Source: CAYPHJ01 sp964410485
GTDB lineage: Bacteria > Desulfobacterota > Binatia > UBA9968
Length of the DNA: 13,719 nt
Direction: 5' to 3'
Assembly: GCA_964410485.1 (NCBI GenBank)
Contig: CAYPHJ010000117.1
Coordinates: 1 to 13,719, forward strand
Shown: positions 6,341 to 13,628 of the stretch, in pieces
Position numbering within the stretch: the first letter of the stretch is position 1
Layout of the letters: each line of letters starts with the position of its first letter
Program-made: the position numbers and the translations under genes
Notes under the pieces: model-generated
What the model was told of the DNA's origin: nothing
The model's input: the letters and a program-made list of their open reading frames with translations, nothing else
Databases searched by the model: none

Positions 6341-6426
6341 CCCTCACCCTTCCCTCCCAACGGGAGAGGGTTTCTGAAGGTGTGCGTAAACTTCCCTCGC
6401 CCTGTGGGAGAGGGCTAGGGTGAGGG
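6341..6426. repeat. 86-base inverted repeat inside the oxidase operon
   Basis: The outer arms CCCTCACCCT (6341-6350) and AGGGTGAGGG (6417-6426) are perfect complements. Inner arms also pair locally: CCCTCCCAACGGGAGAGGG, and CCCTCGCCCTGTGGGAGAGGG. The result is one long cruciform or hairpin with sub-hairpins. This is a known style of dispersed intergenic palindrome. It lies in the 129-base gap between the first subunit III gene and the CxxC gene, so it may act as an RNA-processing, stabilising or attenuating structure. Confidence 0.85.
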
Positions 6427-6442
6427 CTGGTTAACGCAACCA

Positions 6443-7108
6443 TCAATAAAGATAAACCAGCCCGTAGAGTACCGGCCACAAGCCCACGACAAAGGTCCAG
6501 TACATTGCGCAGACTTGCAAACCAACATGATATTTCGCTGAAAACGGCCGCTTTCGAGCCATCACCAGCACGACCAAAAGCCAAATCAACGCGCCCAGCA
6601 CGTGCAAGCCGTGAAAACCAATCAGCGTATAGAACAAAGCGCCGTAGACGCTGCTCGAAAGAGTGAGGCCAAAATGAATGAGTCGAATCCACTCATACCC
6701 CTGAACGATGAGAAAAATCCAGCCAAGAACCGCAGTCACTGCAAGAAGTCGAATCATCTGCCGCTGCGCATTCACCCGAACCGCTCTGAGGCTCAGCCGC
6801 ATGGTCACTGCGCTCGCTAGTAAAATCACGGTGTTCACGGCCGTGATGTCAATGGGTAGCCGCGGCTGAAACGGCGGCGGCCACGTCGGGCTACCCAGGC
6901 GAAATACAATAAAGGCACCGATCAGACCGGCAAAAAACATCGCCTCGGCCCCGATGAACATGAGCACAGCCAGCCAGGCGTTGCTACCGATAACCGTATT
7001 GGGCCGCACCGGCGGTGGAGGCCCATCGCCTCCGCCAAAGCCGTGACGCTTGCCTCCATCAGCCGGCGCCCCATCATCTAACCGTCGCGCTGTCGCTGTC
7101 TTCGCCAT
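6443..7108 (-). CDS. ctaE: Cytochrome c oxidase subunit III, copy 1 (divergent C-terminus)
   Basis: This is a 221-residue, five-helix subunit III with a long Gly/Pro-rich N-terminal tail (residues 1-40), absent from copy 2. Helix 1 keeps the conserved Glu (IGAEAMFF, E55). GYEW (E139) and GFHGLHV (164-170) are also kept. The C-terminal family signature is degraded: YWTFVVGLW (203-211) has Thr in place of His and Val in place of Asp, and the preceding Glu is missing. ATG 7108 is preferred; GTG 7114 would add two residues. It follows the 41-residue gene after a 94-base gap that holds a GTTCAA repeat. It may be a specialised paralogue or a subunit III of another oxidase line; gene order argues for the same operon. 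Confidence 0.9.
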   Translation of the reverse strand: MAKTATARRLDDGAPADGGKRHGFGGGDGPPPPVRPNTVIGSNAWLAVLMFIGAEAMFFAGLIGAFIVFRLGSPTWPPPFQPRLPIDITAVNTVILLASAVTMRLSLRAVRVNAQRQMIRLLAVTAVLGWIFLIVQGYEWIRLIHFGLTLSSSVYGALFYTLIGFHGLHVLGALIWLLVVLVMARKRPFSAKYHVGLQVCAMYWTFVVGLWPVLYGLVYLY

Positions 7109-7113
7109 GATCA

Positions 7114-7148
7114 CTCAAGGTTCAACGTTCAAAGGTTCAACCGTTCAA
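7114..7148. repeat. Short GTTCAA repeat cluster
   Basis: The hexamer GTTCAA occurs four times with 7-8 base spacing (7120, 7127, 7135, 7143) just upstream of the first subunit III start. Further degenerate copies may follow (GTTTCGAAC at 7155-7163). The cluster is partly self-complementary around AACGTT. Such arrays are common intergenic filler in environmental genomes. A regulatory role is not shown. Confidence 0.6.
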
Positions 7149-7202
7149 GGCAAAGTTTCGAACTTTTTTCCGTCACACGTCGCCTGTAAACCCTGCGCGC
7201 AT

Positions 7203-7328
7203 TCAGTAAACGATGATAAACGCGACGACGGCCGCGAAATACACTAAAGCCGCTGACGCCAGGATCAAACCGACACGCCGATTGCGCACTCGCGCGCCTA
7301 GATCAAACTTCATTATCGATGGACTCAT
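7203..7328 (-). CDS. 41-residue single-helix membrane protein between heme O synthase and subunit III
   Basis: The start ATG overlaps the ctaB stop as ATGA and the frame ends in TGA at 7205-7203. The product begins MSPSIMKFD, has a basic patch RVRNRRVG (13-20), then one hydrophobic helix (about 21-40, ending FIIVY) running to the end. The arginine-rich N-terminus predicts that end inside and the C-terminus outside. The pattern of basic residues then GLILAS resembles the very small oxidase assembly proteins encoded in proteobacterial cox operons in the same position, but at this size I cannot confirm homology. An internal ATG would give 36 residues. Overlap, codon structure and position make a real gene likely. 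Confidence 0.65.
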   Translation of the reverse strand: MSPSIMKFDLGARVRNRRVGLILASAALVYFAAVVAFIIVY

Positions 7329-8230
7329 AACGGAACTCTATCCAATGCCATGACCAGTAAGAGCACGGGCAGATAAACCAGCGAGGCCAGCAATAATCGG
7401 CGCGCTCCCTTGGGCGTTCCCTCCATTGCCAAACCGATACCGCTGGTCAAAAAGACCGTGCCCAGAACAAACGCCGCGACAAAATAGATTGCGCCGGCCA
7501 ATCCCAAAAGCGTGGGCAATAGACTGACGGCAAGCAGTGCAGCACAGTGGGTGACGATCTGACAGCCGACGCTTCCCGTGTCTGATTCGATTACTGGCAG
7601 AAAGCGAATGCCCGCTTTAGCAAAGTCCTCGCGGTAAAGCCGGGCGATAGCGAGAGTGTGGGGCACCTGCCACAGGAACATGATGGCAAACAGCACCCAG
7701 GCTTCGACGTCAAAACTGCCTCGGGCGGCAACCCAGCCGATCACCGGAGGAAGAGCGCCCGGCACGGCGCCAATCAACACACATACGGGGCTGCGGCGCT
7801 TCATGGGAGTATACGCAAACAAATAAGTTGCGGTGATGATTGCAGTGACCCACGCGGTCTCGCGATTGATTGCCAGCGCGAGATAAGCCAGTCCGGCCAG
7901 CGTCATCAAACTGCCGAACCAAAGGGCCTCCCGCGGTTGGAGGCGGCCGTCAGGAATCGGACGGTGGCGTGTCCGGTCCATCATCGCATCTGTGTCGCGC
8001 TCAAAAAACTGATTCAGGGCCAGGGTACCGGCAGCTGCGAGAGCGGTGCCAAAGAGCATTTGTAGGAGTCGAGTGTAATCGGGCACAAGCTCTGAACCGA
8101 CGTAAAATCCGACGAAGGCCGTCACAAGGACCATGAGAACGATACGCGGCTTTGTCAACTCGCAAAAATCCAGGATTTTGCGGTAAATCCCTACCGTGAC
8201 GACATCGACGGCGCCCGTTGTCGAATTCAT
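7325..8230 (-). CDS. ctaB: Protoheme IX farnesyltransferase (heme O synthase)
   Basis: This is a 301-residue UbiA-family membrane prenyltransferase that adds a farnesyl group to heme B to make heme O, the substrate of CtaA. The first Asp-rich site is NQFFERDTDAMMDRT (73-87), followed by RPIPDGRL (90-97). The cytoplasmic YTPMKRR (about 165-171) and the second active-site region YREDFAKAGIRFLPV are also present. The many hydrophobic segments fit the nine-helix family. The ATG at 8230 overlaps the ctaA stop as ATGA. The frame runs upstream to 8887, but that part lies antiphase over ctaA and is discarded. Its stop overlaps the 41-residue gene by 4 bases. Confidence 0.95.
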   Translation of the reverse strand: MNSTTGAVDVVTVGIYRKILDFCELTKPRIVLMVLVTAFVGFYVGSELVPDYTRLLQMLFGTALAAAGTLALNQFFERDTDAMMDRTRHRPIPDGRLQPREALWFGSLMTLAGLAYLALAINRETAWVTAIITATYLFAYTPMKRRSPVCVLIGAVPGALPPVIGWVAARGSFDVEAWVLFAIMFLWQVPHTLAIARLYREDFAKAGIRFLPVIESDTGSVGCQIVTHCAALLAVSLLPTLLGLAGAIYFVAAFVLGTVFLTSGIGLAMEGTPKGARRLLLASLVYLPVLLLVMALDRVPL

Positions 8231-9180
8231 GAAGAGTATTGCTCCGTTAGAACCTTCTGTATCACCGACGCACGGGACGCGCCGGAGTAACGAAATGCGC
8301 GTAGAGTTAAGACAAGACCGATGACTAGCATCAATGCACCTACCACTAGATGGATCGTCGTCAAGACAACGAGCACGTCGATGGGAACATGCAACATGGC
8401 AGTGAACTTGCCCAGATACGATACCGCGCCGAGGAGTAGCTGCACGCTCAAAAGGAGCCCGAGAAAAACCGCCGGGTAAACAAGCTTGGGCTGGACGGGT
8501 GTGATTCTTGTGACTCGGGCGAGCACGATGATGACGTGCAGTGCGACCAGCGCGGCGAAAACTAAATGAGCCTCCAACCACTCTCCCCTGTGCCTGAGCA
8601 TAGCGCCAAAAACCGCCTGAATGTAAATCAAAGCCGTCGTTGCGGCACAAAGCCTTGTCAGGCGGTTTCCATCGAGCGGCCTGTTCACCGGCCTCTCGGC
8701 CCAATCGGGGGAAGTAACCAAAGCCAAAGCGACCGTGAGAGCGAAAAAGGCCTGGGCCAAACAGGCATGAATAATCGCCAGGTCGTGTTCCAGCCAAACG
8801 ACCCGCAACCCGCCAATCACGCCTTGGATGACCACCAGGCCCAACGCCGCCACACCGAGCCAACGCACCCAACTGCGCCGCTCGCAAAGCCAGAGAACCG
8901 CAGTCAAAGCGATGGTCAACAAACCGACCCCCGAGGCCAGTAGACGGTGACTGTGTTCATAAAAAATACCGCCGACCATTTTCGACCATGGGTATAGGAA
9001 CATATTATACCCGAACGTGGTTGGCCAGTCGGGCACGGCAAGTCCCACGCCCTTGCTGGTCACGAGCCCGCCAATGAACAACAAGGGAAACGTCGCGCAT
9101 ACAAGCACGACAGCCAGTCTGTGAGGCCACGCCGACGCCTCGAAGTTAGAGGATTGAGGGAAACCTTCTTTGACTCTCAT
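8227..9180 (-). CDS. ctaA: Heme A synthase (COX15/CtaA family)
   Basis: This is a 317-residue, eight-helix membrane enzyme that oxidises the C8 methyl of heme O to a formyl group, giving heme A. Two homologous four-helix halves are visible. By comparison with B. subtilis CtaA, the heme ligands are H78 (in EHSHR, with E75 as the nearby conserved acid), H138 (IIHACLAQ), H215 (LVALH) and H277 (TIHLVVGA); H205 (EAHLVF) is a further conserved position. The N-terminal loop with VPDWPTTFG (49-57) is typical. AGGAT lies 5 bases before the ATG, and the gene starts 6 bases after the subunit I stop. A C-terminal tail of about 25 polar residues follows the last helix. Confidence 0.95.
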   Translation of the reverse strand: MRVKEGFPQSSNFEASAWPHRLAVVLVCATFPLLFIGGLVTSKGVGLAVPDWPTTFGYNMFLYPWSKMVGGIFYEHSHRLLASGVGLLTIALTAVLWLCERRSWVRWLGVAALGLVVIQGVIGGLRVVWLEHDLAIIHACLAQAFFALTVALALVTSPDWAERPVNRPLDGNRLTRLCAATTALIYIQAVFGAMLRHRGEWLEAHLVFAALVALHVIIVLARVTRITPVQPKLVYPAVFLGLLLSVQLLLGAVSYLGKFTAMLHVPIDVLVVLTTIHLVVGALMLVIGLVLTLRAFRYSGASRASVIQKVLTEQYSS

Positions 9181-9186
9181 CGCATC

Positions 9187-10944
9187 CTAATGGGCGCGCG
9201 CCGTTGCCGCGGCGACGCCGATATTTTTATCTTGCGGCAACCAATCTTCTTCCACTTCAGGAGAGCTGTACTCATAGGGACCCCGGTAGACAACCGGCTG
9301 GGCTTCGAAATTCCCGTGCGGCGGCGGCGAAGCCGCGCTCCATTCCAACGTGTTGGCCTCCCAGGGATTGCGGTCTGCCTTCTTGCCCGCAATCAGGCTC
9401 GCAATAAAGTTATAGACGAAGAAGATCTGCCCCGCGCCGAGAATGATCGCGCTCACGGTAATAAAAACATTCCAATCCTGCATTGGCTGGAGAAATTCGT
9501 ACTGCAGCGGGTTGTAGATGCGCCGCATGTGACCGCCGACTCCAAGGAAATGCATGGGGAAAAATGTCAGGTTGAAGAAAATGTAGGTCAGGACAAAGTG
9601 GATTTTGGCCAGTTTGTCATTCATCATGCGACCGAACATTTTCGGGAACCAGTAGTAAATGGCCGCAAACATCGCGAAGATAATGCCCGCCACGACGTAG
9701 TGAAAATGGGCGACGATGTAATAGGTGTCGTGGATGTAGATGTCCACGGGGGTGGAAGCCATAAATATTCCGCTGAGCCCGCCGATGACAAAATTCGAGA
9801 CGAACCCAAGTGCGAACAGCATGGGCGCAGTGAAACGAATGGTTCCGCCCCACAGCGTGCCGAGCCAGTTAAAAGTCTTGATCGCCGAAGGTACGGCGAT
9901 CACCATGGTCGTCATCATGAACGCCGTTCCCAACAACGGATTCATGCCGCTCACGAACATGTGGTGCCCCCAGACGATCCACGACAAGAAAGCAATCGCA
10001 ATCATCGAAAACGCCATGGCGTGGTAGCCGAAAATGGGTTTTCGCGAAAAGGTTGAGAGCAGCTCGGACGTTACACCCATCGCAGGTAGCACCAGGACAT
10101 AAACCTCGGGATGGCCAAAGAACCAGAACATATGCTGCCAAAGGAGCGGCTGCCCTCCGCCTTCGGGCAGAAAGAAGTGTGTCCCTAGCATCCGATCGAA
10201 AAGCAACATGGCGAGGGCTGCCGTCAATACCGGTAGCGCCAACAGGAGAAGAATCGCCGTGACGAACAGCGACCATACGGTAAGCGGCATGCGGAAATAA
10301 GTCATGCCCGGCGCCCGCATATTCACGATCGTGGTGATGTAGTTGATGGAGCCCATCAGAGAGGAGACACCGAGAATGATCAGGCTGATAATCCAGAGGT
10401 TTTGCCCCCAATCAACTCCGGTGTACTGCGCTTTCGCCGACAGCGTCGCATAAGCCGTCCACCCGGAAGCGGCCGGTCCACCGGGAACGAAGAAACTGGC
10501 TAGCATGACGACACCCGCCACGGCGCCAACCCAAAAAGAAAGCATGTTAAGCTTAGGGAACGCCATGTCTCGGGTACCGATCATCAATGGAATCAAAAAA
10601 TTACCGAAGGCCCCAACCATAATCGGCATCACGACAAAAAAGATCATGATCGTGGCGTGCATCGTGAACAGCGCGTTGTAGGTGTTCGGCGGAACGATAC
10701 CGTCGAACATGTAAGGTTCAGGCACCCAGGCGAATCCGGGCACGGGGGTTTCCGGCCAGGCCAGATTCCAACGCACCAACATGGCCAGAATCCCACCGAT
10801 CACGAGCATGACAAGGCCAAGGAAAAGAAATTGCCGCCCGATCATCTTGTGATCCGTCGAAAAGACGTACTTGTGCCAAAATCCCAGCTCTTCGTGGTGG
10901 AGCCCAGCCACATGGGCCGTGCCAGCCGCTACCGTTTCGCTCAT
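9187..10944 (-). CDS. ctaD: Cytochrome c oxidase subunit I (A1-type heme-copper oxidase)
   Basis: This is a 585-residue catalytic subunit that reduces oxygen to water and pumps protons across the inner membrane. Heme a ligands are H96 and H415, and the heme a3 ligand is H413 (VAHFHYV). CuB is bound by H278, H327 and H328, and Y282 of GHPEVY is the cross-linked tyrosine. E280 marks the A1 class. The D-channel residues N115, D126 and N133 (GNFLIP, RDMAFPKLN) and the K-channel lysine K356 (AIKTFNW) are all present, so a fully pumping enzyme is expected. GGAGG lies about 10 bases before the ATG. A polar C-terminal extension (about 520-585, rich in Pro, Glu and Tyr) follows the last helix. Electron donor and oxidase partner genes are on the same strand. 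Confidence 0.98.
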   Translation of the reverse strand: MSETVAAGTAHVAGLHHEELGFWHKYVFSTDHKMIGRQFLFLGLVMLVIGGILAMLVRWNLAWPETPVPGFAWVPEPYMFDGIVPPNTYNALFTMHATIMIFFVVMPIMVGAFGNFLIPLMIGTRDMAFPKLNMLSFWVGAVAGVVMLASFFVPGGPAASGWTAYATLSAKAQYTGVDWGQNLWIISLIILGVSSLMGSINYITTIVNMRAPGMTYFRMPLTVWSLFVTAILLLLALPVLTAALAMLLFDRMLGTHFFLPEGGGQPLLWQHMFWFFGHPEVYVLVLPAMGVTSELLSTFSRKPIFGYHAMAFSMIAIAFLSWIVWGHHMFVSGMNPLLGTAFMMTTMVIAVPSAIKTFNWLGTLWGGTIRFTAPMLFALGFVSNFVIGGLSGIFMASTPVDIYIHDTYYIVAHFHYVVAGIIFAMFAAIYYWFPKMFGRMMNDKLAKIHFVLTYIFFNLTFFPMHFLGVGGHMRRIYNPLQYEFLQPMQDWNVFITVSAIILGAGQIFFVYNFIASLIAGKKADRNPWEANTLEWSAASPPPHGNFEAQPVVYRGPYEYSSPEVEEDWLPQDKNIGVAAATARAH

Positions 10945-10990
10945 TCTTCAAATCCTCCGTTTACAACACTGGGATGAAAGTTGGGATGGT

Positions 10991-11656
10991 TTACTGTGGC
11001 TGGGGCGACAGTCTTTCCGCCGCCCATTTGTCGTAGTCCTCTTGAGCATGGACGTACAGCCAACCCTTCATGCCAGAATGGCCGAAACCACAGAGTTCGG
11101 CGCATGGCATCTCGTATTTGCCGGGCTTGGTCGCCTCGAACCAGACGACAATTTCACGGCCGGGAACAGCGTCCTGTTTGACCCGCAAGTTCGGTATGAA
11201 CAAGCTATGAATGACATCGCTTGCCAGGAGACGAATGCGCACCACCTTGTTGACCGGCACATGGATATCGTTGTCAAACCGGACATCGTCGTCCGTTCCG
11301 AACTTCCCGTCCGGTCCGGGATAAACCACGTCCCAATTGAATTGTCTCGCAGTGAGCTGCACCTCGAAGTCGGTGTCCGGGACATGGTTTTTGATGGTGG
11401 CCCAAGTCGATACGCTCATAAATGAAAGAACGATCAGAATCACCGCCGGCACGATGGTCCACGTGATCTCCAGTGTCGTGTTGCCATGGCTGTAGGTTGC
11501 CCGCCGTCCGCCGCGATCGCGATACATCACCAGGAAAACAACCATCAATACCGTAACGATAATAAAGGTCGCAGCGGTAATGTAGTAGATCAAGTAAAAC
11601 AAGGAATCGATCTCGTGACCAAACGTGGATACGTCTTCCGGCAGCCATCGCAGCAT
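10991..11656 (-). CDS. ctaC: Cytochrome c oxidase subunit II (CuA)
   Basis: This is a 221-residue subunit that takes electrons from cytochrome c at a binuclear copper site. Two membrane helices (about 20-44 and 63-86) form a hairpin. The periplasmic cupredoxin domain carries H150 (VIHSLFIP) and the CuA loop C185-E187-C189-H193-M196 (CAELCGFGHSGM), all ligands intact. There is no fused cytochrome c domain, so a separate donor must exist, and none is in this window. The segment GPDGKFGTDDDVRFDND (113-129) is an acidic insertion before the copper domain's second half. There is no classical signal peptide. It is the first gene of the operon; the ribosome site is weak. Confidence 0.97.
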   Translation of the reverse strand: MLRWLPEDVSTFGHEIDSLFYLIYYITAATFIIVTVLMVVFLVMYRDRGGRRATYSHGNTTLEITWTIVPAVILIVLSFMSVSTWATIKNHVPDTDFEVQLTARQFNWDVVYPGPDGKFGTDDDVRFDNDIHVPVNKVVRIRLLASDVIHSLFIPNLRVKQDAVPGREIVVWFEATKPGKYEMPCAELCGFGHSGMKGWLYVHAQEDYDKWAAERLSPQPQ

Positions 11657-11810
11657 CGAGTCAAACCATCCTTAAGTTATGATTTTTTTCAGGAGAGCGT
11701 CGGCAAAAACCTGATCTTTGCTAACACAGCGACTACACTATTTCAAGGGGAATACCAGTGGTTTGCAATGGGTTTACACGGATGTTAAGCAAGGCTACGC
11801 TGATCGAATC
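11657..11810. other. Divergent intergenic region between the oxidase operon and the CopD-like gene
   Basis: These 154 bases must hold the promoter of the oxidase operon (minus) and probably that of the CopD-like gene (plus). On the minus strand TTGAAA and TAGCAA, 17 bases apart, lie within 11718-11747; the -35 is good but the -10 is poor. I see no clear palindromic operator and no conserved plus-strand promoter. The open frame from 11718 into the plus-strand gene looks non-coding. Confidence 0.4.
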
Positions 11811-12317
11811 ATGACTTTCTGGCTGACGCTCACTTCGCTGCTGCACCTGCTCGGCGTCGTCCTTTGGCTTGGAGGAATTGTCTTTTTCCTCGTCGTTTTC
11901 GCCCCGGCGGTTCATGAGTTGGAGCCCGGCGTCGGAATACGCGCGCTCAATCGCGCAAGGATTTCTCTCGAAACAATTACCTGGGTCTCCATTGCCATCC
12001 TGCTATTGAGCGGAATCGCCGCCTTCGTATTGCGACTTCAGGCGGGGGGAGCCCCGCTTCCAACCCCTTATACGATTGTTCTGTCCGTCAAGATTTTTTT
12101 ATTTCTGGCCATGCTGGTGCATCATTGTCTGCAAGTCTTTAAGTACGCCCCGAAAATTGCATTGTTAACCGCCGCTCTGTCGCCGCAACCGAACTCCTGG
12201 CCGGAACCCCTCCTATCGCATTGGCGAAGATGGTTCTTGCTGCTCAAGATCAATTCGGTCGTCGGTCTCATTATAGTCATTCTCGGCCTCATGCTGGGCC
12301 GGATGCTTTATGCGTAA
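11811..12317 (+). CDS. CopD-like four-helix integral membrane protein
   Basis: This is a 168-residue protein with hydrophobic segments near 4-30, 54-76, 88-108 and 146-166. LWLGGIVFFLVVFAPAV (18-34) and the SVKIFLFLAMLVHH stretch (92-105, K94, H104, H105) match the pattern of the CopD (copper export) domain and related membrane families. H12 and H35 add further potential ligands. The ATG at 11811 opens directly into the first helix; the longer TTG start at 11718 gives a non-membrane N-terminus and lies in the intergenic region, so I reject it. It is transcribed away from the oxidase operon. Copper transport for the oxidase is possible (inference). A general membrane function is equally open. 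Confidence 0.75.
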   Translation: MTFWLTLTSLLHLLGVVLWLGGIVFFLVVFAPAVHELEPGVGIRALNRARISLETITWVSIAILLLSGIAAFVLRLQAGGAPLPTPYTIVLSVKIFLFLAMLVHHCLQVFKYAPKIALLTAALSPQPNSWPEPLLSHWRRWFLLLKINSVVGLIIVILGLMLGRMLYA

Positions 12318-12347
12318 TCGCGCTGGCACCGCGCGGCTTGCGTCAAC

Positions 12348-12376
12348 TTGATTCCGGGATGGTTCGGCAGTATAGG
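12348..12376 (+). promoter_or_regulatory. Candidate promoter of the alcohol dehydrogenase gene
   Basis: TTGATT (12348-12353) and TATAGG (12371-12376) are 17 bases apart, each with 4 of 6 consensus matches. Transcription would start near 12383, leaving a leader of about 57 bases that ends in the AGGAGG ribosome site. The region lies in the 122-base gap after the CopD-like gene. Confidence 0.4.
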
Positions 12377-12439
12377 GTTAGGCGAAATCGTCTCCCTCGT
12401 CTCACTGGACGGTGACCGAGGTGCACCACAGGAGGTCGT

Positions 12440-13537
12440 ATGGCTCCAATCGCGCGCGGCGCAACTTTGCTGGGCCCCGATACGCTCGAAATTCGCGAGT
12501 ATCCAATTCCCGATATTCCTGCGGATGGCGGACTTGTCAAAGTCGAAATGGCAGGCGTATGCGGCACAGACGTCAAATATTTGCACGGCAAGCTTCGCTT
12601 GCCGCTTCCGGTGATCCTCGGACACGAAATTCTCGGCCGAGTTGAAAAGCTCGGGCGCCAGGCGGCATCCATCCACGGCTTGAAAGAAGGAGATCGAATC
12701 ATTCTCAAAGGCGCCGTCGGCTGCGGCCGTTGCGCCGATTGTCGCAGGGGAGCGGCGCGTTTTTGCAAGCAGCGCACTAGCTACGGCGGCCGTACCCCAT
12801 GCGACAAGCCCCCTCACCTGTTTGGCGGCTTCGCCGACTATATCTACCTGGCACCCGATGTGCTGGCAACCAGGGTAAGCGACCAGTTGCCGGCAGAAGC
12901 GGCAGTGCTGGTTGGGGCCGTCATGGCCAACGGCTATCAGTGGGCCATTCGACGGGGCGGCGTGAAGATGGGCGACTTTGTTTTGGTTCAAGGACCCGGC
13001 CAGCAAGGGCTTGCAAACACCTTTGCCGCACGGCACGCCGGTGCTGCGAAGATTTTCGTCACGGGGATTGGCCGTGACAAGGCTCGATTGGAGGTGGCGA
13101 AGAAGTTTGGCGCTCACCGCCCGATCAACGTGGAGGAAGAAGACCTGGTGGATGTGATTCGGCGGGAAACCAGCGGTGAAATGTGCGATGTCGTGGTTGA
13201 CGTCTCCGGCAATCCGAAAGCGATCCAGACCTCGCTCGACTGCCTGCGACGGCAAGGCACGATGGTGCTCGCAGGCCTGACGGGCGACACAACGATTACA
13301 CCAATGCTCATGGACAAAATCGTCTGGAATGAGATTAAAATCCAGGGTTGTTTCACCGCGGATAACGATGCCACGGAAGCATCGCTGCGGCTACTGGAAG
13401 AGACAAAATTTCCCGTTCAGGAAATGGTGAGCCATATCTTTTCCCTGCAAGAAACGGAAAAATGTATTCGCGCGGTGGGCGGAGAAATTCCGGAGATATT
13501 TCCCACTAAGGCGTTGATCAATCCGGCGGCGGGGTAG
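12440..13537 (+). CDS. Zinc-dependent medium-chain alcohol dehydrogenase
   Basis: This is a 365-residue MDR-superfamily alcohol or polyol dehydrogenase, probably cytosolic. The catalytic zinc site is C41 (GVCGTD) with H62 and E63 (LGHEILG). The structural zinc lobe has C95, C98, C101 and C109 (GCGRCADC, FCK), all four present. The Rossmann fold starts with VLVQGPGQQGLA (181-192), giving the GxGxxG at G185, G187 and G190. After the second strand the sequence is VTGIGRDKARLE, with no Asp or Glu at the expected NAD-selecting place, so cofactor preference is unclear. The substrate cannot be read from sequence. AGGAGG five bases before the ATG is strong. It stands alone on the plus strand, followed by a repeat hairpin and a broken short-chain dehydrogenase. 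Confidence 0.93.
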   Translation: MAPIARGATLLGPDTLEIREYPIPDIPADGGLVKVEMAGVCGTDVKYLHGKLRLPLPVILGHEILGRVEKLGRQAASIHGLKEGDRIILKGAVGCGRCADCRRGAARFCKQRTSYGGRTPCDKPPHLFGGFADYIYLAPDVLATRVSDQLPAEAAVLVGAVMANGYQWAIRRGGVKMGDFVLVQGPGQQGLANTFAARHAGAAKIFVTGIGRDKARLEVAKKFGAHRPINVEEEDLVDVIRRETSGEMCDVVVDVSGNPKAIQTSLDCLRRQGTMVLAGLTGDTTITPMLMDKIVWNEIKIQGCFTADNDATEASLRLLEETKFPVQEMVSHIFSLQETEKCIRAVGGEIPEIFPTKALINPAAG

Positions 13538-13545
13538 AACAAGAA

Positions 13546-13613
13546 TGGAGCATTGGAGTAGTGGAGTATTTGGTTTGACATCACTCCAGCACTCCATCAC
13601 TCCAGTACTCATA
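13546..13613. repeat. Inverted array of TGGAGNNN octamers
   Basis: On the plus strand three octamers run head to tail: TGGAGCAT, TGGAGTAG and TGGAGTAT (13546-13569). After a short spacer (TTGGTTTGACAT) the complement follows: CACTCCAG, CACTCCAT, CACTCCAG and TACTCATA (13582-13613). The whole can fold as a hairpin and could end transcription of the upstream dehydrogenase gene. It is different in sequence from the repeats near 4.5 kb and 6.4 kb. Confidence 0.8.
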
Positions 13614-13628
13614 TAATGGCCTACTAGT

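Noticed and set aside
7325..8887. A 520-residue open frame containing heme O synthase with a long N-terminal extension
   Set aside because: The extension lies over ctaA in another frame, reads as Arg/Gly-rich non-domain sequence, and the ATG at 8230 overlaps the ctaA stop as ATGA.
9121..10056. A 311-residue plus-strand open frame opposite subunit I
   Set aside because: It is rich in His, Arg and Asp with no domain pattern and is the antisense shadow of the strongly conserved subunit I gene.
10871..11425. A 184-residue plus-strand open frame opposite subunits I and II
   Set aside because: It spans parts of two real minus-strand genes and shows no membrane or family features.
11718..11747. 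TTGAAA/TAGCAA as the oxidase operon promoter
   Set aside because: Spacing is 17 bases, but the -10 matches only 3 of 6 bases, so it is mentioned only within the intergenic entry.
12308..13255. A 315-residue minus-strand open frame opposite the alcohol dehydrogenase
   Set aside because: The plus-strand product has complete zinc and Rossmann motifs; the antisense product has none.
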